Assembly: GCA_946415785.1 (NCBI GenBank)
Contig: CAMKTV010000005.1
Span: forward strand, 1-49,387
Direction: 5' to 3'
DNA length: 49,387 nt
Source of the DNA: an uncultured Solobacterium sp.
GTDB lineage: Bacteria > Bacillota_I > Bacilli_A > Erysipelotrichales > Erysipelotrichaceae
Shown: positions 16,831 to 25,507 of the stretch, in pieces
How positions within the stretch are numbered: the stretch's first letter is position 1
Layout of the letters: each line of letters opens with the position of its first letter
Program-made: the position numbers and the translations under genes
Notes under the pieces: generated by a model
What the model saw: the letters and a program-made list of their open reading frames with translations, nothing else
What the model was told of the DNA's origin: nothing
Database searches by the model: none

Positions 16831-17942
16831 TGAAAAAAATCTATTTTGACAATGTCGCTACTACCAAAACAAATAAGGAAGTCTTAAAAACTTATAAAGA
16901 ATTATTAGATAATTATTATTGTAATTCTGATGCCTTATATGATGGTGGAGTAGAAATCTATAATATGTTAGAAAAGTCTAGAGAAAATATCGCTAGACTT
17001 TTAAAAGTAGAAAAAGAAGAGATTATCTTTACAAGTGGTGCATCAGAAGCCAACAGCACAGCCATCAAAGGATTATGCTTAAAGAATCAAAATAAAAAAC
17101 ATATCATTTCTTCAATATATGAACATTCAAGTGTTCATAATGCCTTAAAACAATTAGAAGATGAATTTGGCTATGATATAACTTATCTAAAACCAAATGA
17201 ATTTGGTGTAATTGAAGTAAAGGATGTTGAAAATAATTTAAGACAAGATACGATACTTGTAAGCATCATGCTTGTGAATAATGAAATAGGCGCCATAAAT
17301 AATATTGATGAAATTAAAAAGATAGTAAAGAAACATCCAGGTACATATTTTCATAGTGATATAACTCAAGGTGTTGGTAAGATTGATATTGATTTTAAAG
17401 ATATTGATTTAGCCAGCTTCTCTGCTCATAAGATTCATGGCCTAAAAGGAAGTGGTGTACTTGTAAAAAAGAAACATGTTGAATTGCTTCCGCTTATTAA
17501 TGGTGGTCAACAAGAATTTGGTGTAAGAGGTGGAACTTCTAATGCCTTGGTTGATATTGTTTTAGCTAAAACTTTAAGAATCACATTAGAAAACAAAGAT
17601 AATGATAATAAGATAATTAAAGAATTAAATAAATATTTTAAAGAAAGGATTAAAGAAATCCCCGAAATAAAAATCAATCTTGAAAACAGTATTGATAATC
17701 TTATTAATATTTCAACACCAATTAAAAGTGAAGTATTATTAAATGCTTTAAATAATCAAGGCATTATGGTGTCTAGTAAATCAACCTGTGGTTCAAAGAA
17801 GAATGAACTTAATAGAGCTTTAAAGGCGATAGGTGTCGATGAAGATTATGCGATTAGAGTTTCATTTGACCATGAAAACACCAAAGAAGAAATTGATTAT
17901 TTTATAACTTGTCTAAAGGAGAATATAAAAAGATATGGCTGA
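16830..17942 (+). CDS. nifZ: Cysteine desulfurase (NifS/IscS-like), sulfur donor for ThiI
   Basis: 370-residue PLP enzyme: YFDNVATTKTNKEVL at the start, TSGASEANSTAIKG, YEHSSVHNAL, VNNEIGAINN, HSDITQGVGK, and the PLP lysine in SFSAHKIHGLKGSG. The catalytic Cys lies in SSKSTCGSKKN near the C-terminus. It moves sulfur from cysteine to a protein persulfide. It is translationally coupled to ezrA and overlaps thiI by 8 bases, so it most likely supplies sulfur for 4-thiouridine in tRNA (the role of Bacillus NifZ) rather than for Fe-S assembly (inference from context). Confidence 0.9.
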   Translation: MKKIYFDNVATTKTNKEVLKTYKELLDNYYCNSDALYDGGVEIYNMLEKSRENIARLLKVEKEEIIFTSGASEANSTAIKGLCLKNQNKKHIISSIYEHSSVHNALKQLEDEFGYDITYLKPNEFGVIEVKDVENNLRQDTILVSIMLVNNEIGAINNIDEIKKIVKKHPGTYFHSDITQGVGKIDIDFKDIDLASFSAHKIHGLKGSGVLVKKKHVELLPLINGGQQEFGVRGGTSNALVDIVLAKTLRITLENKDNDNKIIKELNKYFKERIKEIPEIKINLENSIDNLINISTPIKSEVLLNALNNQGIMVSSKSTCGSKKNELNRALKAIGVDEDYAIRVSFDHENTKEEIDYFITCLKENIKRYG

Positions 17943-19131
17943 TATTTTATATGATCATATAGTTGTTAGATATGGTGAATTATCGACAAAAGGTAAGAAT
18001 AAGAAAGACTTCACCAAGGCTTTAACTCACAATATCAAGATACGTTTAAAACATTATGAAAAGCTTGAATATAAAACACTTCATGATGGTCTTTTTATTA
18101 AACTTAATGGTGAAGATTTTAACTTAATTAAAGAAGATCTAAAACAGGTATTTGGTTATGCTTATTTTTCTGGTGCTTTAATCGTTGAAAAAGACCTAGA
18201 AGTTGTAAAGGAAGAAGCACTTAAACTTGCGTTAAAAAATGATTATAAGACTTTTAAGATTAACACAAGAAGAACAGATAAAACTTATCCATTAAGAAGC
18301 GATGATATCAACAGACAAATTGCTGGTCATATCTTAAGAAACAGTGAATTAAAAGTTGATGTTCATAAGCCTGATTTAATGATTTATGTGGTTGTTGAAA
18401 AAGATGACATTATTCTGATGGATGAAAAGGTTAAAGGGCCTGGTGGCTATCCAGTAGGCATTAATGGCAGGGCAATGGTTATGATGTCTGGTGGTATTGA
18501 TTCTCCTGTTGCAGCCTATTTAACCATGAAAAGAGGCTTAAGAATTGAATGCATCCACTTTGCGAGTCAGCCATATACTTCTAAACAGGCATTAGACAAG
18601 GTATTAAATCTAGCTAAAATGTTATCTGTCTATCAAGAAAATATCTTGGTACATGTGATACCATTTACTGACTTACAGCTAGCTATTTATAAAAACTGTA
18701 AGGAAAGTCATGCGATTACCATAATGCGTAGAATGATGTATCGTATTGCTGATAGATTATGCCAAAAAAGAAAGATTGGTTTAATAACCAATGGTGAAAG
18801 CGTTGGCCAGGTTGCATCACAAACACCTGAAAGCATCGCTGTTATAGGCAAAGTATCAGATACCTTAATCATGCGTCCATTATGTATGATGGATAAAATA
18901 GAAAATATTGAAATGGCGAAAAAGATTGGTACCTATGAAACATCAATATTGCCATTTGAAGATTGTTGCACAATATTTGAACCAAAAAATCCTGTAACTA
19001 AGCCAAAAGAAAAAGATTGTCTATATTTTGAATCGTTATTCGATTATGAATCATTAATTGAAGAATGTCTAAATAATGATGAGATTATTAAAGTTTCTTA
19101 TCAAGATAAAAATGATGATGGAATATTTTAG
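17935..19131 (+). CDS. thiI: tRNA 4-thiouridine synthase ThiI
   Basis: 398 residues with an N-terminal ferredoxin-like plus THUMP region (RYGELSTKGKNKKDF, FKINTRRTDKTYPLRSDDINRQIAGHIL) and a PP-loop ATPase domain with MMSGGIDSPVAAYL. HFASQPYTS, TNGESVGQVASQT and the CCTIFEP segment are typical. There is no C-terminal rhodanese domain, as in the Bacillus form that depends on NifZ. It makes s4U8 in tRNA and may serve thiamine synthesis. It lies 11 bases before the peptidase gene and is probably cotranscribed from the ezrA promoter. Confidence 0.95.
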   Translation: MADILYDHIVVRYGELSTKGKNKKDFTKALTHNIKIRLKHYEKLEYKTLHDGLFIKLNGEDFNLIKEDLKQVFGYAYFSGALIVEKDLEVVKEEALKLALKNDYKTFKINTRRTDKTYPLRSDDINRQIAGHILRNSELKVDVHKPDLMIYVVVEKDDIILMDEKVKGPGGYPVGINGRAMVMMSGGIDSPVAAYLTMKRGLRIECIHFASQPYTSKQALDKVLNLAKMLSVYQENILVHVIPFTDLQLAIYKNCKESHAITIMRRMMYRIADRLCQKRKIGLITNGESVGQVASQTPESIAVIGKVSDTLIMRPLCMMDKIENIEMAKKIGTYETSILPFEDCCTIFEPKNPVTKPKEKDCLYFESLFDYESLIEECLNNDEIIKVSYQDKNDDGIF

Positions 19132-19142
19132 GAGGAAGATGT

Positions 19143-20378
19143 ATGAATATTTTTGAATCAAGAAGAAAAAGATTAATTGAATCTGTTGAAGACAACAGCA
19201 CAGTGATTTTGTTTTCTGGTAAGGCGATATATAAATCAGAAGATGAAACATATCCTTTTTCAGTTAATCGAAACTTTTATTATTTAACAGGCTTAAAAGA
19301 AGAATCTGTTATTTTAGTAATGAATAAATTCAATAATCAGATCAGTGAATTTTTATTCTTACTACCATATGATGAAGAATTAGCTAAATGGGTAGGTGGC
19401 AGAATCAGTAAGGAAGATGCCAAAGCAATTTCTGGAATTGAAAGAATAAACGATTTTGAAGATTTTGATAATTATCTAGGAGCATTATTAAATCGCACAA
19501 GACATTTAGATTACTCATTGTATTTAGATTTATGGCATTATGATTTAAATCAGGCCTTAACTCCTGCCTTAAAATTAGCTGAAGAATTAAGCAAAAAACA
19601 TCCTGCCGTTAAAATCAAAGACATCTATAAACAGTTAACTTCTATGCGTTTAATAAAAGATGAATATGAAATTTCTTGTATCAAAAATGCCATTGCCATT
19701 ACTAATCTAGGTGTAAGAAAGATGATGTCTTTAATTAAACCAGATATGAATGAGATGACTCTTGAAGGATTATTTAAATTTGTCTTAGCGCAGAATAAAT
19801 GTAAGAATACAGCCTTTGATACAATCTGTGCAAGTGGTAAAAGAGCAACTATCTTACACTATCATGACAATGAATGTGAAATTAAAGATGGTGAAATGTT
19901 CCTATGTGATTTAGGTGCTACATATGAGAATTATTGTGCAGATATTTCTAGAACTTTCCCAGTGAATGGAAAATTCACTGAAAGACAAAAAGAGCTTTAT
20001 GAAGTTGTTTTAAAAGCACAAAAGGTAGTAGAAGAAAATGCTAAACCAGGTATAACTTTAAAAGAATTAAATCAGAAAGTAATTGATTTTTATAAAGAAG
20101 AATTACCTAAACATGGATTAAATAAAGATTATAGTGAATATTATTATCATGGTGTTTCTCACCATCTTGGCTTAGATACACACGATGTTGGCAGTGAACT
20201 TGCTTTGCCACTTGAAAAGGGCAATGTAATCACTAATGAACCAGGCCTATATATTGAAGATGAAGAAATAGGCATCAGAATTGAAGATGATTTATTAATT
20301 ACTGACGAGGGCTGCGAAGTCTTATCGACAAGAATACCTAAGATGATCGAAGATATCGAAGCTTTAACAAATAAGTAA
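19143..20378 (+). CDS. pepP: Xaa-Pro aminopeptidase (M24B, PepP-like)
   Basis: 411 residues with the creatinase-like N-terminal domain (RNFYYLTGLKEESVILVM) and the pita-bread M24 domain. The metal ligands are visible: Asp in CDLGATYENYCADISRTFPVNG (two Asp), His in YHGVSHHLGLDTHDVG, Glu in NEPGLYIEDEE and Glu in GIRIEDDLLIT. It removes N-terminal residues before proline. AGGAGG precedes the start by 6 bases. Its stop codon touches, with no gap, the stop of the opposite-strand gene at 20379. A terminator on this strand lies inside that opposite gene at 20412. Confidence 0.94.
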   Translation: MNIFESRRKRLIESVEDNSTVILFSGKAIYKSEDETYPFSVNRNFYYLTGLKEESVILVMNKFNNQISEFLFLLPYDEELAKWVGGRISKEDAKAISGIERINDFEDFDNYLGALLNRTRHLDYSLYLDLWHYDLNQALTPALKLAEELSKKHPAVKIKDIYKQLTSMRLIKDEYEISCIKNAIAITNLGVRKMMSLIKPDMNEMTLEGLFKFVLAQNKCKNTAFDTICASGKRATILHYHDNECEIKDGEMFLCDLGATYENYCADISRTFPVNGKFTERQKELYEVVLKAQKVVEENAKPGITLKELNQKVIDFYKEELPKHGLNKDYSEYYYHGVSHHLGLDTHDVGSELALPLEKGNVITNEPGLYIEDEEIGIRIEDDLLITDEGCEVLSTRIPKMIEDIEALTNK

Positions 20379-21206
20379 TCATTTAAAAGAAAATTTATAT
20401 AAAACAAGTTCAGCGTCAGCATTAAGTCTGGCGTTTTTATTTATTGTGCCTAAACCGTTTGTGATATCTAATGACAAATTATCAGCTTTATATTTTCCAT
20501 GGAAGTAATTCTTACAGCCATTTTTACGATACAAATGATTTATTAAAGGGAAATAGATTGGCCCACCTAAACTGTGTCCAGCTAATAGAAGATTGGTGTT
20601 GGTTCCTTTAATTTGGTCTAAAATATCAGGGCAATGTGAAACAGCCAATGTATAATAGTTTTCTTTAATGCCATCATAGGCAACATCAATGTTTGGATTA
20701 CCATTAACTAATGGCTCAATACCAACAATATTCAAATAAGTTTCGTTAATATAAAGTGAAATATTCTCATTATTAAGAATAGTAAAATCACTTTCAATTA
20801 AAAGATCACTAATTTCACTATTGATAAAATCTTCATCACCAAGAATTGCGTATTTTCCATATCTACAAGATAATAAACTTAATTCCTGTTTTAAATAATC
20901 AATTTCATCTTTACTGGCATCTTGAATTAAATCGCCACCAAAGATGATGATATCAGGTTTAAAATCATTTAATTTTTGAATCAAATTATTTAAATCATCT
21001 TCTAAATAGTTGTGTCCATAATGCATATCAGAAAAATAGGCAATCAAAAGATTATCTAAATTCTTGTCTTTTTCATTAATGACTATTTTTTCTTCTCTTA
21101 TTTTTAAAGTATGAGGATTAATTAATAAAGCGTTGACGATTGTTAAGGCGATAATCAGTACAACAATAATGCTTCCCCATAATAATAATAATCTTTTCTT
21201 TTTCAT
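20379..21206 (-). CDS. Membrane-anchored metallophosphoesterase-like protein with altered active site
   Basis: 275 residues: an N-terminal membrane helix (about 6-27) then a calcineurin-like phosphoesterase fold of the YkuE/YaeI type: LIAYFSDMHYGHN (D-x-H), IIIFGGDLIQD (G-D). At the third motif, normally GNHD/E, it has ILGDEDF, and at the usual GHTHGG it has LAGHSLGGPI. So one metal-binding or catalytic His is Glu/Asp and another is Leu. Either chemistry or metal use has changed, or it is a non-catalytic binding protein. Third gene after mnmL and mnmM; a TAGAAT box sits 6 bases before its ATG. Confidence 0.8.
   Translation of the reverse strand: MKKKRLLLLWGSIIVVLIIALTIVNALLINPHTLKIREEKIVINEKDKNLDNLLIAYFSDMHYGHNYLEDDLNNLIQKLNDFKPDIIIFGGDLIQDASKDEIDYLKQELSLLSCRYGKYAILGDEDFINSEISDLLIESDFTILNNENISLYINETYLNIVGIEPLVNGNPNIDVAYDGIKENYYTLAVSHCPDILDQIKGTNTNLLLAGHSLGGPIYFPLINHLYRKNGCKNYFHGKYKADNLSLDITNGLGTINKNARLNADAELVLYKFSFK
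20412..20440 (+). terminator. Terminator of the ezrA-pepP operon, inside the opposite gene
   Basis: Stem 20412-20419 (AGCGTCAG) with 20428-20435 (CTGGCGTT), 8 pairs including two G-U, 8-base loop, then TTTTATTTAT. It works only on the plus strand and lies about 35-60 bases inside the coding region of the convergent phosphoesterase-like gene. Confidence 0.6.
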
Positions 21207-21215
21207 AATAATATT

Positions 21216-21740
21216 CTAAACCTTTTTAATGATAAATGTTATGGGTTCTAAGATAGATGACTTCGCCTGATATTTTTCAATGACTAAAATGTTGTTTTCA
21301 TTAAAATATTTATTCAATAAATAATATTCATCAAAGCCACCTTTATGACCAACATAGAAGGTGATTATGATATAGCCATTATTCATTAATAAGTCATAAG
21401 CTTTCTTAAAGGCGACTAGTGTTTCTGTTCCCTTGGTGGTTGTTGGATTTTTGCTATGAGGAAGATAACCAAGATTAAAAATAAACAGTTTCATTTTATT
21501 TTTAATGTATTTATCGACATTGATGTGATTATCAAGAATCAGTTCATAATTATCAAATTCTTTAATTCTTTCTTTTGTATTATTGATAGCTTCTTTATTT
21601 ATATCAAAACCAATGACTCTTTTAGCTAATTTACATAATAAATATGTATCGTTGCCATTACCAACAGTCATATCGACAACTTCATCATCTTTATTGATTA
21701 AGCCCTTTAAATATTTATGTACAAATGTATTAGTCTTCAT
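21216..21740 (-). CDS. mnmM: tRNA wobble-uridine methyltransferase MnmM (YtqB)
   Basis: 174-residue class I SAM methyltransferase: VVDMTVGNGNDTYLL (motif I with GNGND), VIGFDINKEAI (motif II), then LFIFNLGYLPHSKNPTTTKGTETLVAF, the NLGYLPG-type signature of the YtqB family, and GYIIITFYVGHKGG. The Bacillus and Staphylococcus YtqB protein completes the mnm5 group on U34 of tRNA. Its start overlaps the end of the YtqA-type radical SAM gene by 11 bases, the same pair as in Bacillus, and supports joint action. Confidence 0.9.
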   Translation of the reverse strand: MKTNTFVHKYLKGLINKDDEVVDMTVGNGNDTYLLCKLAKRVIGFDINKEAINNTKERIKEFDNYELILDNHINVDKYIKNKMKLFIFNLGYLPHSKNPTTTKGTETLVAFKKAYDLLMNNGYIIITFYVGHKGGFDEYYLLNKYFNENNILVIEKYQAKSSILEPITFIIKKV

Positions 21741-22674
21741 TTATCTTCTTTCCCTGGTAGGTATTAAGTTTAGCCATCCTTTTATCTATTTCATTTAAAA
21801 CACTTGTCTTATTTAATAGCCACTTAGGTTCAATCAGATCATCTTTAATAGGATCGCCAGTTAATCTTTCAATGATTATTTCTGGTTTCAATAATTCTAG
21901 TTGTGATACGACAATATCGACATATTCTTCTTTATTTAATATCTTAAAAGGTTTTTCAACATATAACTTTGCAAGTTTTGTGTCTTTAATGATATGTAAC
22001 ATGTGTATTTTAATCGCATTGAATTTATATTCATTTATATCTTTAATGGTCTTAAGCATGTCTTCTTTATCTTCATATGGTAGGCCATTAATGATATGAA
22101 CACAGGTTTTAATTCTTGTCTTTTCTAAAAGAATTAACGCATCACAAAAATCTTTAAAACTGTAACAGCGATTAATAAGTTCACCAGTTGTATCATTAGA
22201 ACTTTGTAGTCCCAGTTCTAACCATATTTGTTTCTTGTCACATAATGAATCAAGATAATTAATAATATCTTCATCTAGACAATCACATCTTGTGGCAATT
22301 GATATTTCACAGACTTCATCGTTATTAATAAATGGCTGCAACATATCTTTAATCTTTCCTAAAGGACCATAGGTATTAGAAAAAGATTGAAAGTAAGGAA
22401 TATATAATTTGTTTGGCCATTTGCGGTCCATTACTTTTTTATTTCTTTCGTATTGAGTCAAAACATCTTCTTTGATGTTGATATTTGAATCACCACTTCC
22501 TTTACTTGAACAGTAAATGCAGCCGCCATATCCTTTTTTACCATCACGATTAGGACAGCTAAAATGGCCATCAATGATGACTTTTGCGACTTTGGCATCA
22601 TATTTATTTTTCAGATAATAATTAAATGTGTGATATCTTTTATTATCTAGAGAGTAGGGGAAAGGATTATTCAT
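21730..22674 (-). CDS. mnmL: Radical SAM protein YtqA / MnmL
   Basis: 314 residues of the YtqA (TIGR01212) radical SAM family: start NNPFPYSLDNKRYHTFNYYLK, then a wide-spaced 4Fe-4S motif in HFSCPNRDGKKGYGGCIYC (C-x11-C-x2-C), YFQSFSNTYGPL, ATRCDCL, WLELGLQSS and HIINGLPYED. Radical SAM proteins of this family are linked to tRNA U34 modification together with YtqB/MnmM in Gram-positives. A TATAAT box lies exactly 6 bases upstream of the ATG with no Shine-Dalgarno, so this operon (mnmL-mnmM-phosphoesterase) is predicted to be leaderless. Confidence 0.88.
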   Translation of the reverse strand: MNNPFPYSLDNKRYHTFNYYLKNKYDAKVAKVIIDGHFSCPNRDGKKGYGGCIYCSSKGSGDSNINIKEDVLTQYERNKKVMDRKWPNKLYIPYFQSFSNTYGPLGKIKDMLQPFINNDEVCEISIATRCDCLDEDIINYLDSLCDKKQIWLELGLQSSNDTTGELINRCYSFKDFCDALILLEKTRIKTCVHIINGLPYEDKEDMLKTIKDINEYKFNAIKIHMLHIIKDTKLAKLYVEKPFKILNKEEYVDIVVSQLELLKPEIIIERLTGDPIKDDLIEPKWLLNKTSVLNEIDKRMAKLNTYQGKKINED

Positions 22675-22686
22675 ATATTAATTATA
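22672..22686 (-). promoter_or_regulatory. -10 box giving a predicted leaderless mnmL mRNA
   Basis: Minus strand: TATAAT (22681-22686), 6 bases (TAATAT), ATG (22674-22672). It follows the ABC operon terminator by 17 bases. Confidence 0.7.
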
Positions 22687-22703
22687 TGTTTTTTGATTAG
22701 ATT

Positions 22704-22730
22704 AAAAAAACATATCTTGCGATATGTTTT
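22704..22730 (-). terminator. Terminator of the ABC transporter operon
   Basis: Perfect 10-bp stem (22707-22716 with 22721-22730, core ACATATC/GATATGT), 4-base loop; on the minus strand it is followed by a run of seven to eight T. The stop codon of the ATPase gene lies in the stem. Confidence 0.88.
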
Positions 22731-23514
22731 AAGATAAAATCATTGAATCATTTAACTCACCATTTTTATTGAAGAGTTCTAATAAATCATTGATAGTGAG
22801 TTTTTCTTTTTCTTTTCCACTTACATCTAGAATAATTTTTCCTTCATTCATCATAATTAAGCGATTGCCATAATTTAGGGCATCACGCATATTATGAGTA
22901 ACCATGAAGGTTGTTAAGTTACTCTTCTTAACAAGTTCAACTGTTAGATCTAAAACAATCTTCGCTGTTTTAGGATCTAGAGCAGCTGTATGTTCATCTA
23001 GAAGTAATAGTTTTGGCTCTTTTAATGTAGCCATCAATAATGTTAAGGCCTGTCTTTGGCCACCAGATAATAGGCCAACTTTAGTTGTCATTCTGTTTTC
23101 CAGTCCAAGATTTAAAAGCTTCAACATTTCCAGATAATATTCTTTTTCTCCTGGTGTAATCTGCCAAGCTAACCCTCTTTTGTTTCCTCTACGATTCGCT
23201 AAAGCGAGATTTTCTTCTATCTGCATATTAGCAGCTGTGCCCATCATTGGATCTTGGAAGACTCTTCCTAAGAATTTCGCTCTTTGATGTTCAGCAAGAT
23301 TTGTGACATCTTCACCATCAAGAACGATAGAACCAGAATCCACAAGCCAAGTGCCGGCAATCGCATTTAATAATGTTGATTTACCTGCGCCATTGCCACC
23401 AATGACAGTCACAAAGTCGCCATCATTTAAAGTTAAAGATAAATTATCCAAAGCTCTTTTTTCATTAATTGAATTAGGATTAAAAGTTTTTGATATATTC
23501 TTAATTTCCAGCAT
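22729..23514 (-). CDS. ABC transporter ATPase (TrpZ-type, amino acid uptake)
   Basis: 261 residues with Walker A (GGNGAGKSTL), Q-loop (GRVFQDPMMGT), signature LLSGGQRQALTLLMA, Walker B (LLLLDEHTAALDP) and the H-loop (MVTHNMRDAL). The DEHTAALDP and the 'SINEKRALDNLSLTLNDGDFVTVIGGNGAGKS' style are typical of ATPases that pair with TrpX/TrpY-type or YitT-like branched permeases. Overlaps the permease gene by 14 bases and has AAGGAG 7 bases before its ATG. Last gene of the operon controlled by the poly-Tyr leader, so it likely energises tyrosine uptake (inference). Confidence 0.9.
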   Translation of the reverse strand: MLEIKNISKTFNPNSINEKRALDNLSLTLNDGDFVTVIGGNGAGKSTLLNAIAGTWLVDSGSIVLDGEDVTNLAEHQRAKFLGRVFQDPMMGTAANMQIEENLALANRRGNKRGLAWQITPGEKEYYLEMLKLLNLGLENRMTTKVGLLSGGQRQALTLLMATLKEPKLLLLDEHTAALDPKTAKIVLDLTVELVKKSNLTTFMVTHNMRDALNYGNRLIMMNEGKIILDVSGKEKEKLTINDLLELFNKNGELNDSMILS

Positions 23515-24424
23515 CTTTTTTCTCCTTCTTCTTTAATGATAAATGTGGTATTGATAGGAAGATAGCGACAAGAATTGCCGTAAATAATTTCATATCATTT
23601 GTTGGAAGTCTCAACCATAAGACTACACCGATAGAAATATAATAGATAATTCCACCCACGACAGCTGATCCTAACATCAAAATGAAATTATGGTCTTTCT
23701 TACGTTTTCCTTCAACTATTACTGAACCGATAATGATAGCGGCTAAGCCAATAACGATGGCACCTCTACCAATTGATACATCTGCAAATCCCTGGTATTG
23801 AGCTAATAAACCACCACTTAGGGCAACAATACCATTTGACAAAGCAAGGGCAATCATCTTAGTTAAATTAATATTGATACCTTGAGCTTTGGCCATCTGT
23901 TCATTATTGCCAGTAGCTCTTATTGAAGAGCCAAGTTCAGTTCCAAAAAACCAATATAAGATTGCCATAAGAATGCCCGCAAAGATTAATGCGACAATAA
24001 TAGCCTTGCCAGTATCTCTTAACGACAACAATAAATGATGTTCATTAATACTGATTGATTGATTGGCCTTATTTCCTAATATATGAAGATTAATCGAATA
24101 TAAGGCAATCTGGGTAAGAATACCAGACAAGATAGGGGCTATCTTTAATACCGTATGTAAAAATCCTGTCACTAAACCAGCTAGGCAGCCTGCCACAAAG
24201 GCGATTAGTACAGCACTGATTGCTGGAAAGCCTTTTAAAATAAGCATTACCGTTACAGCAGCACCAGTTGATAAAGAACCATCGACTGTTAAATCAGAAA
24301 AGTTCAATACCTTATAGGTGATATATAAACCTAAGGCCATGATGCCCCAAAGCATACCTTGGGCAACATTGCCTGGCAAAGCTTTTAATAGCGAATTTAG
24401 TGATAACGAATAAACAATATACAC
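23501..24424 (-). CDS. ABC transporter permease (TrpY-type)
   Basis: 307 residues, eight to nine predicted membrane helices, with LNFSDLTVDGSLSTGAAV near the start and GLALSNGIVALSGGLLAQYQGFADVSIGRGAIVIGLAAIIIGSVI in the middle, the pattern of BPD_transp_2 permeases (branched-chain/TrpY group). The start is GTG at 24424, chosen because AGGAG lies 5-6 bases upstream and overlaps the stop of the binding-protein gene. Forms a transporter with the lipoprotein at 24433 and the ATPase at 22729. Confidence 0.9.
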   Translation of the reverse strand: MYIVYSLSLNSLLKALPGNVAQGMLWGIMALGLYITYKVLNFSDLTVDGSLSTGAAVTVMLILKGFPAISAVLIAFVAGCLAGLVTGFLHTVLKIAPILSGILTQIALYSINLHILGNKANQSISINEHHLLLSLRDTGKAIIVALIFAGILMAILYWFFGTELGSSIRATGNNEQMAKAQGININLTKMIALALSNGIVALSGGLLAQYQGFADVSIGRGAIVIGLAAIIIGSVIVEGKRKKDHNFILMLGSAVVGGIIYYISIGVVLWLRLPTNDMKLFTAILVAIFLSIPHLSLKKKEKKDAGN

Positions 24425-24432
24425 ATTAACTC

Positions 24433-25365
24433 CTAGTCTATCGCAACATAATCTGCTGGAACTTCAATATTATATCTTTCACAAAGTTCAGGGTTGAACA
24501 TCTTTGTAGTATTAGTTACTTCTTCACATTTCATAGTTGCAGGATCTGCACCATTAACTAAGATTTCATATGCCATTTCACCAGCTCTATAGCCGATATC
24601 ATAATAAGTAATAGAAATAGTAGCTACACCAACTTTCTTACAGATACCAGCTTCTCCAGCAATACCAGGTTTAGAGAATTGATCAGCTGATGCATATGAA
24701 GCAGCAGTATTATCAGTTGGAACATAGATTACATCGCCCCATTCACTAGCGTTTAATGCTACTTGAGCAATATCATTACTGTCAGCGAATGAGAATCTCT
24801 TTGTTTCTAGACCTAAAGCAGCTAGATGTTTTTCTATTTCATCAGCCTGAAATACTGAATTAGCTTCAGCAGAACAGAAGAAGATAGAAACTTTCTTAGC
24901 ATCTGGTACAAGTTCAAGAACTTGAGCAGCTTGTTGATCTAGAGGCGCTAAATCACTAGTACCTGTTACATTAATACCAGTTGTACCTGTCCAATTATCA
25001 ATATCTAAAGCAACTTTAAATGCTGTTACAGATGTTGCCACAATTGGAATATCAGCAGTAGCATTTACACATGCTTGTAAAGCAGGAGTAGCATTAGCGA
25101 AGATTAAATCAACATCTTCAGCTACAAATTGGTTAGCTATTGTTGCACAATTTGCTGGTTCACCAGCTGCATTTTGATCATCAAAGACAACCTTGTCTCC
25201 TAACTTATCAACTAATGCATCTTTAAAACCTTTAGTTGCATTGTCTAGTGCTTCATGTTGTACAAGCTGTAAAACACCGACATGGAATACTTCTTCTTTT
25301 GGCTTTTCTTCACCACAGCCAACTAACAAGAATAGAGCTAATAGAATAAATAATACCTTTTTCAT
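24433..25365 (-). CDS. ABC transporter substrate-binding lipoprotein (TrpX family), probably tyrosine
   Basis: 310 residues: lipoprotein signal KKVLFILLALFLLVGCGEE (lipobox LVGC), then FHVGVLQLVQHEALDNATKGF, LIFANATPALQACVNAT, IPIVATSVT, GTSDLAP..QAAQVLELVPDAKKV, YVPTDNTAASYA and YYDIGYRAGEMA, all typical of the ABC_sub_bind/TrpX family, known for aromatic amino acid uptake. Streptococcal relatives are tied to tryptophan; the six Tyr codons in the leader peptide upstream suggest tyrosine here (inference). AGGAGA lies 5 bases before the ATG, just after the leader's terminator. Confidence 0.9.
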   Translation of the reverse strand: MKKVLFILLALFLLVGCGEEKPKEEVFHVGVLQLVQHEALDNATKGFKDALVDKLGDKVVFDDQNAAGEPANCATIANQFVAEDVDLIFANATPALQACVNATADIPIVATSVTAFKVALDIDNWTGTTGINVTGTSDLAPLDQQAAQVLELVPDAKKVSIFFCSAEANSVFQADEIEKHLAALGLETKRFSFADSNDIAQVALNASEWGDVIYVPTDNTAASYASADQFSKPGIAGEAGICKKVGVATISITYYDIGYRAGEMAYEILVNGADPATMKCEEVTNTTKMFNPELCERYNIEVPADYVAID

Positions 25366-25379
25366 AAATCTCTCCTACA

Positions 25380-25414
25380 AAATAAAAATCGCACTACCTT
25401 TTTGCCTTGTGCGA
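25380..25414 (-). terminator. Attenuator terminator in the ABC operon leader
   Basis: Minus strand stem TCGCAC (25409-25414) with GTGCGA (25389-25394), 14-base loop, followed by TTTTTATTTT. It lies between the poly-Tyr leader peptide and the first structural gene. The upstream segment TTTTGTGC (25435-25442) can pair 8 bases (two G-U) with GCACAAGG (25405-25412), which would destroy this terminator. Confidence 0.8.
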
Positions 25415-25447
25415 CCAATTGAATAAAAACAGTAGCACAAAAGCAAC

Positions 25448-25501
25448 CTAATCACTTAAATAATAATAGTAATAATAGCTTTTGTTCATACTTTTATTCA
25501 T
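25448..25501 (-). CDS. Poly-tyrosine leader peptide of the ABC transporter operon
   Basis: A 17-residue ORF, MNKSMNKSYYYYYYLSD, with six tyrosine codons in a row (TAT TAT TAC TAT TAT TAT) and a TAG stop. Its stop is 5 bases before the antiterminator strand (25435-25442). A ribosome finishing the peptide would cover that strand and let the terminator form; a ribosome held at Tyr codons would leave it free. The ATG is 6 bases after a TAATTT box with TTGCAA 17 bases further up, so it is itself probably leaderless. Too short for normal gene calling. Confidence 0.85.
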   Translation of the reverse strand: MNKSMNKSYYYYYYLSD

Positions 25502-25507
25502 AAATCT

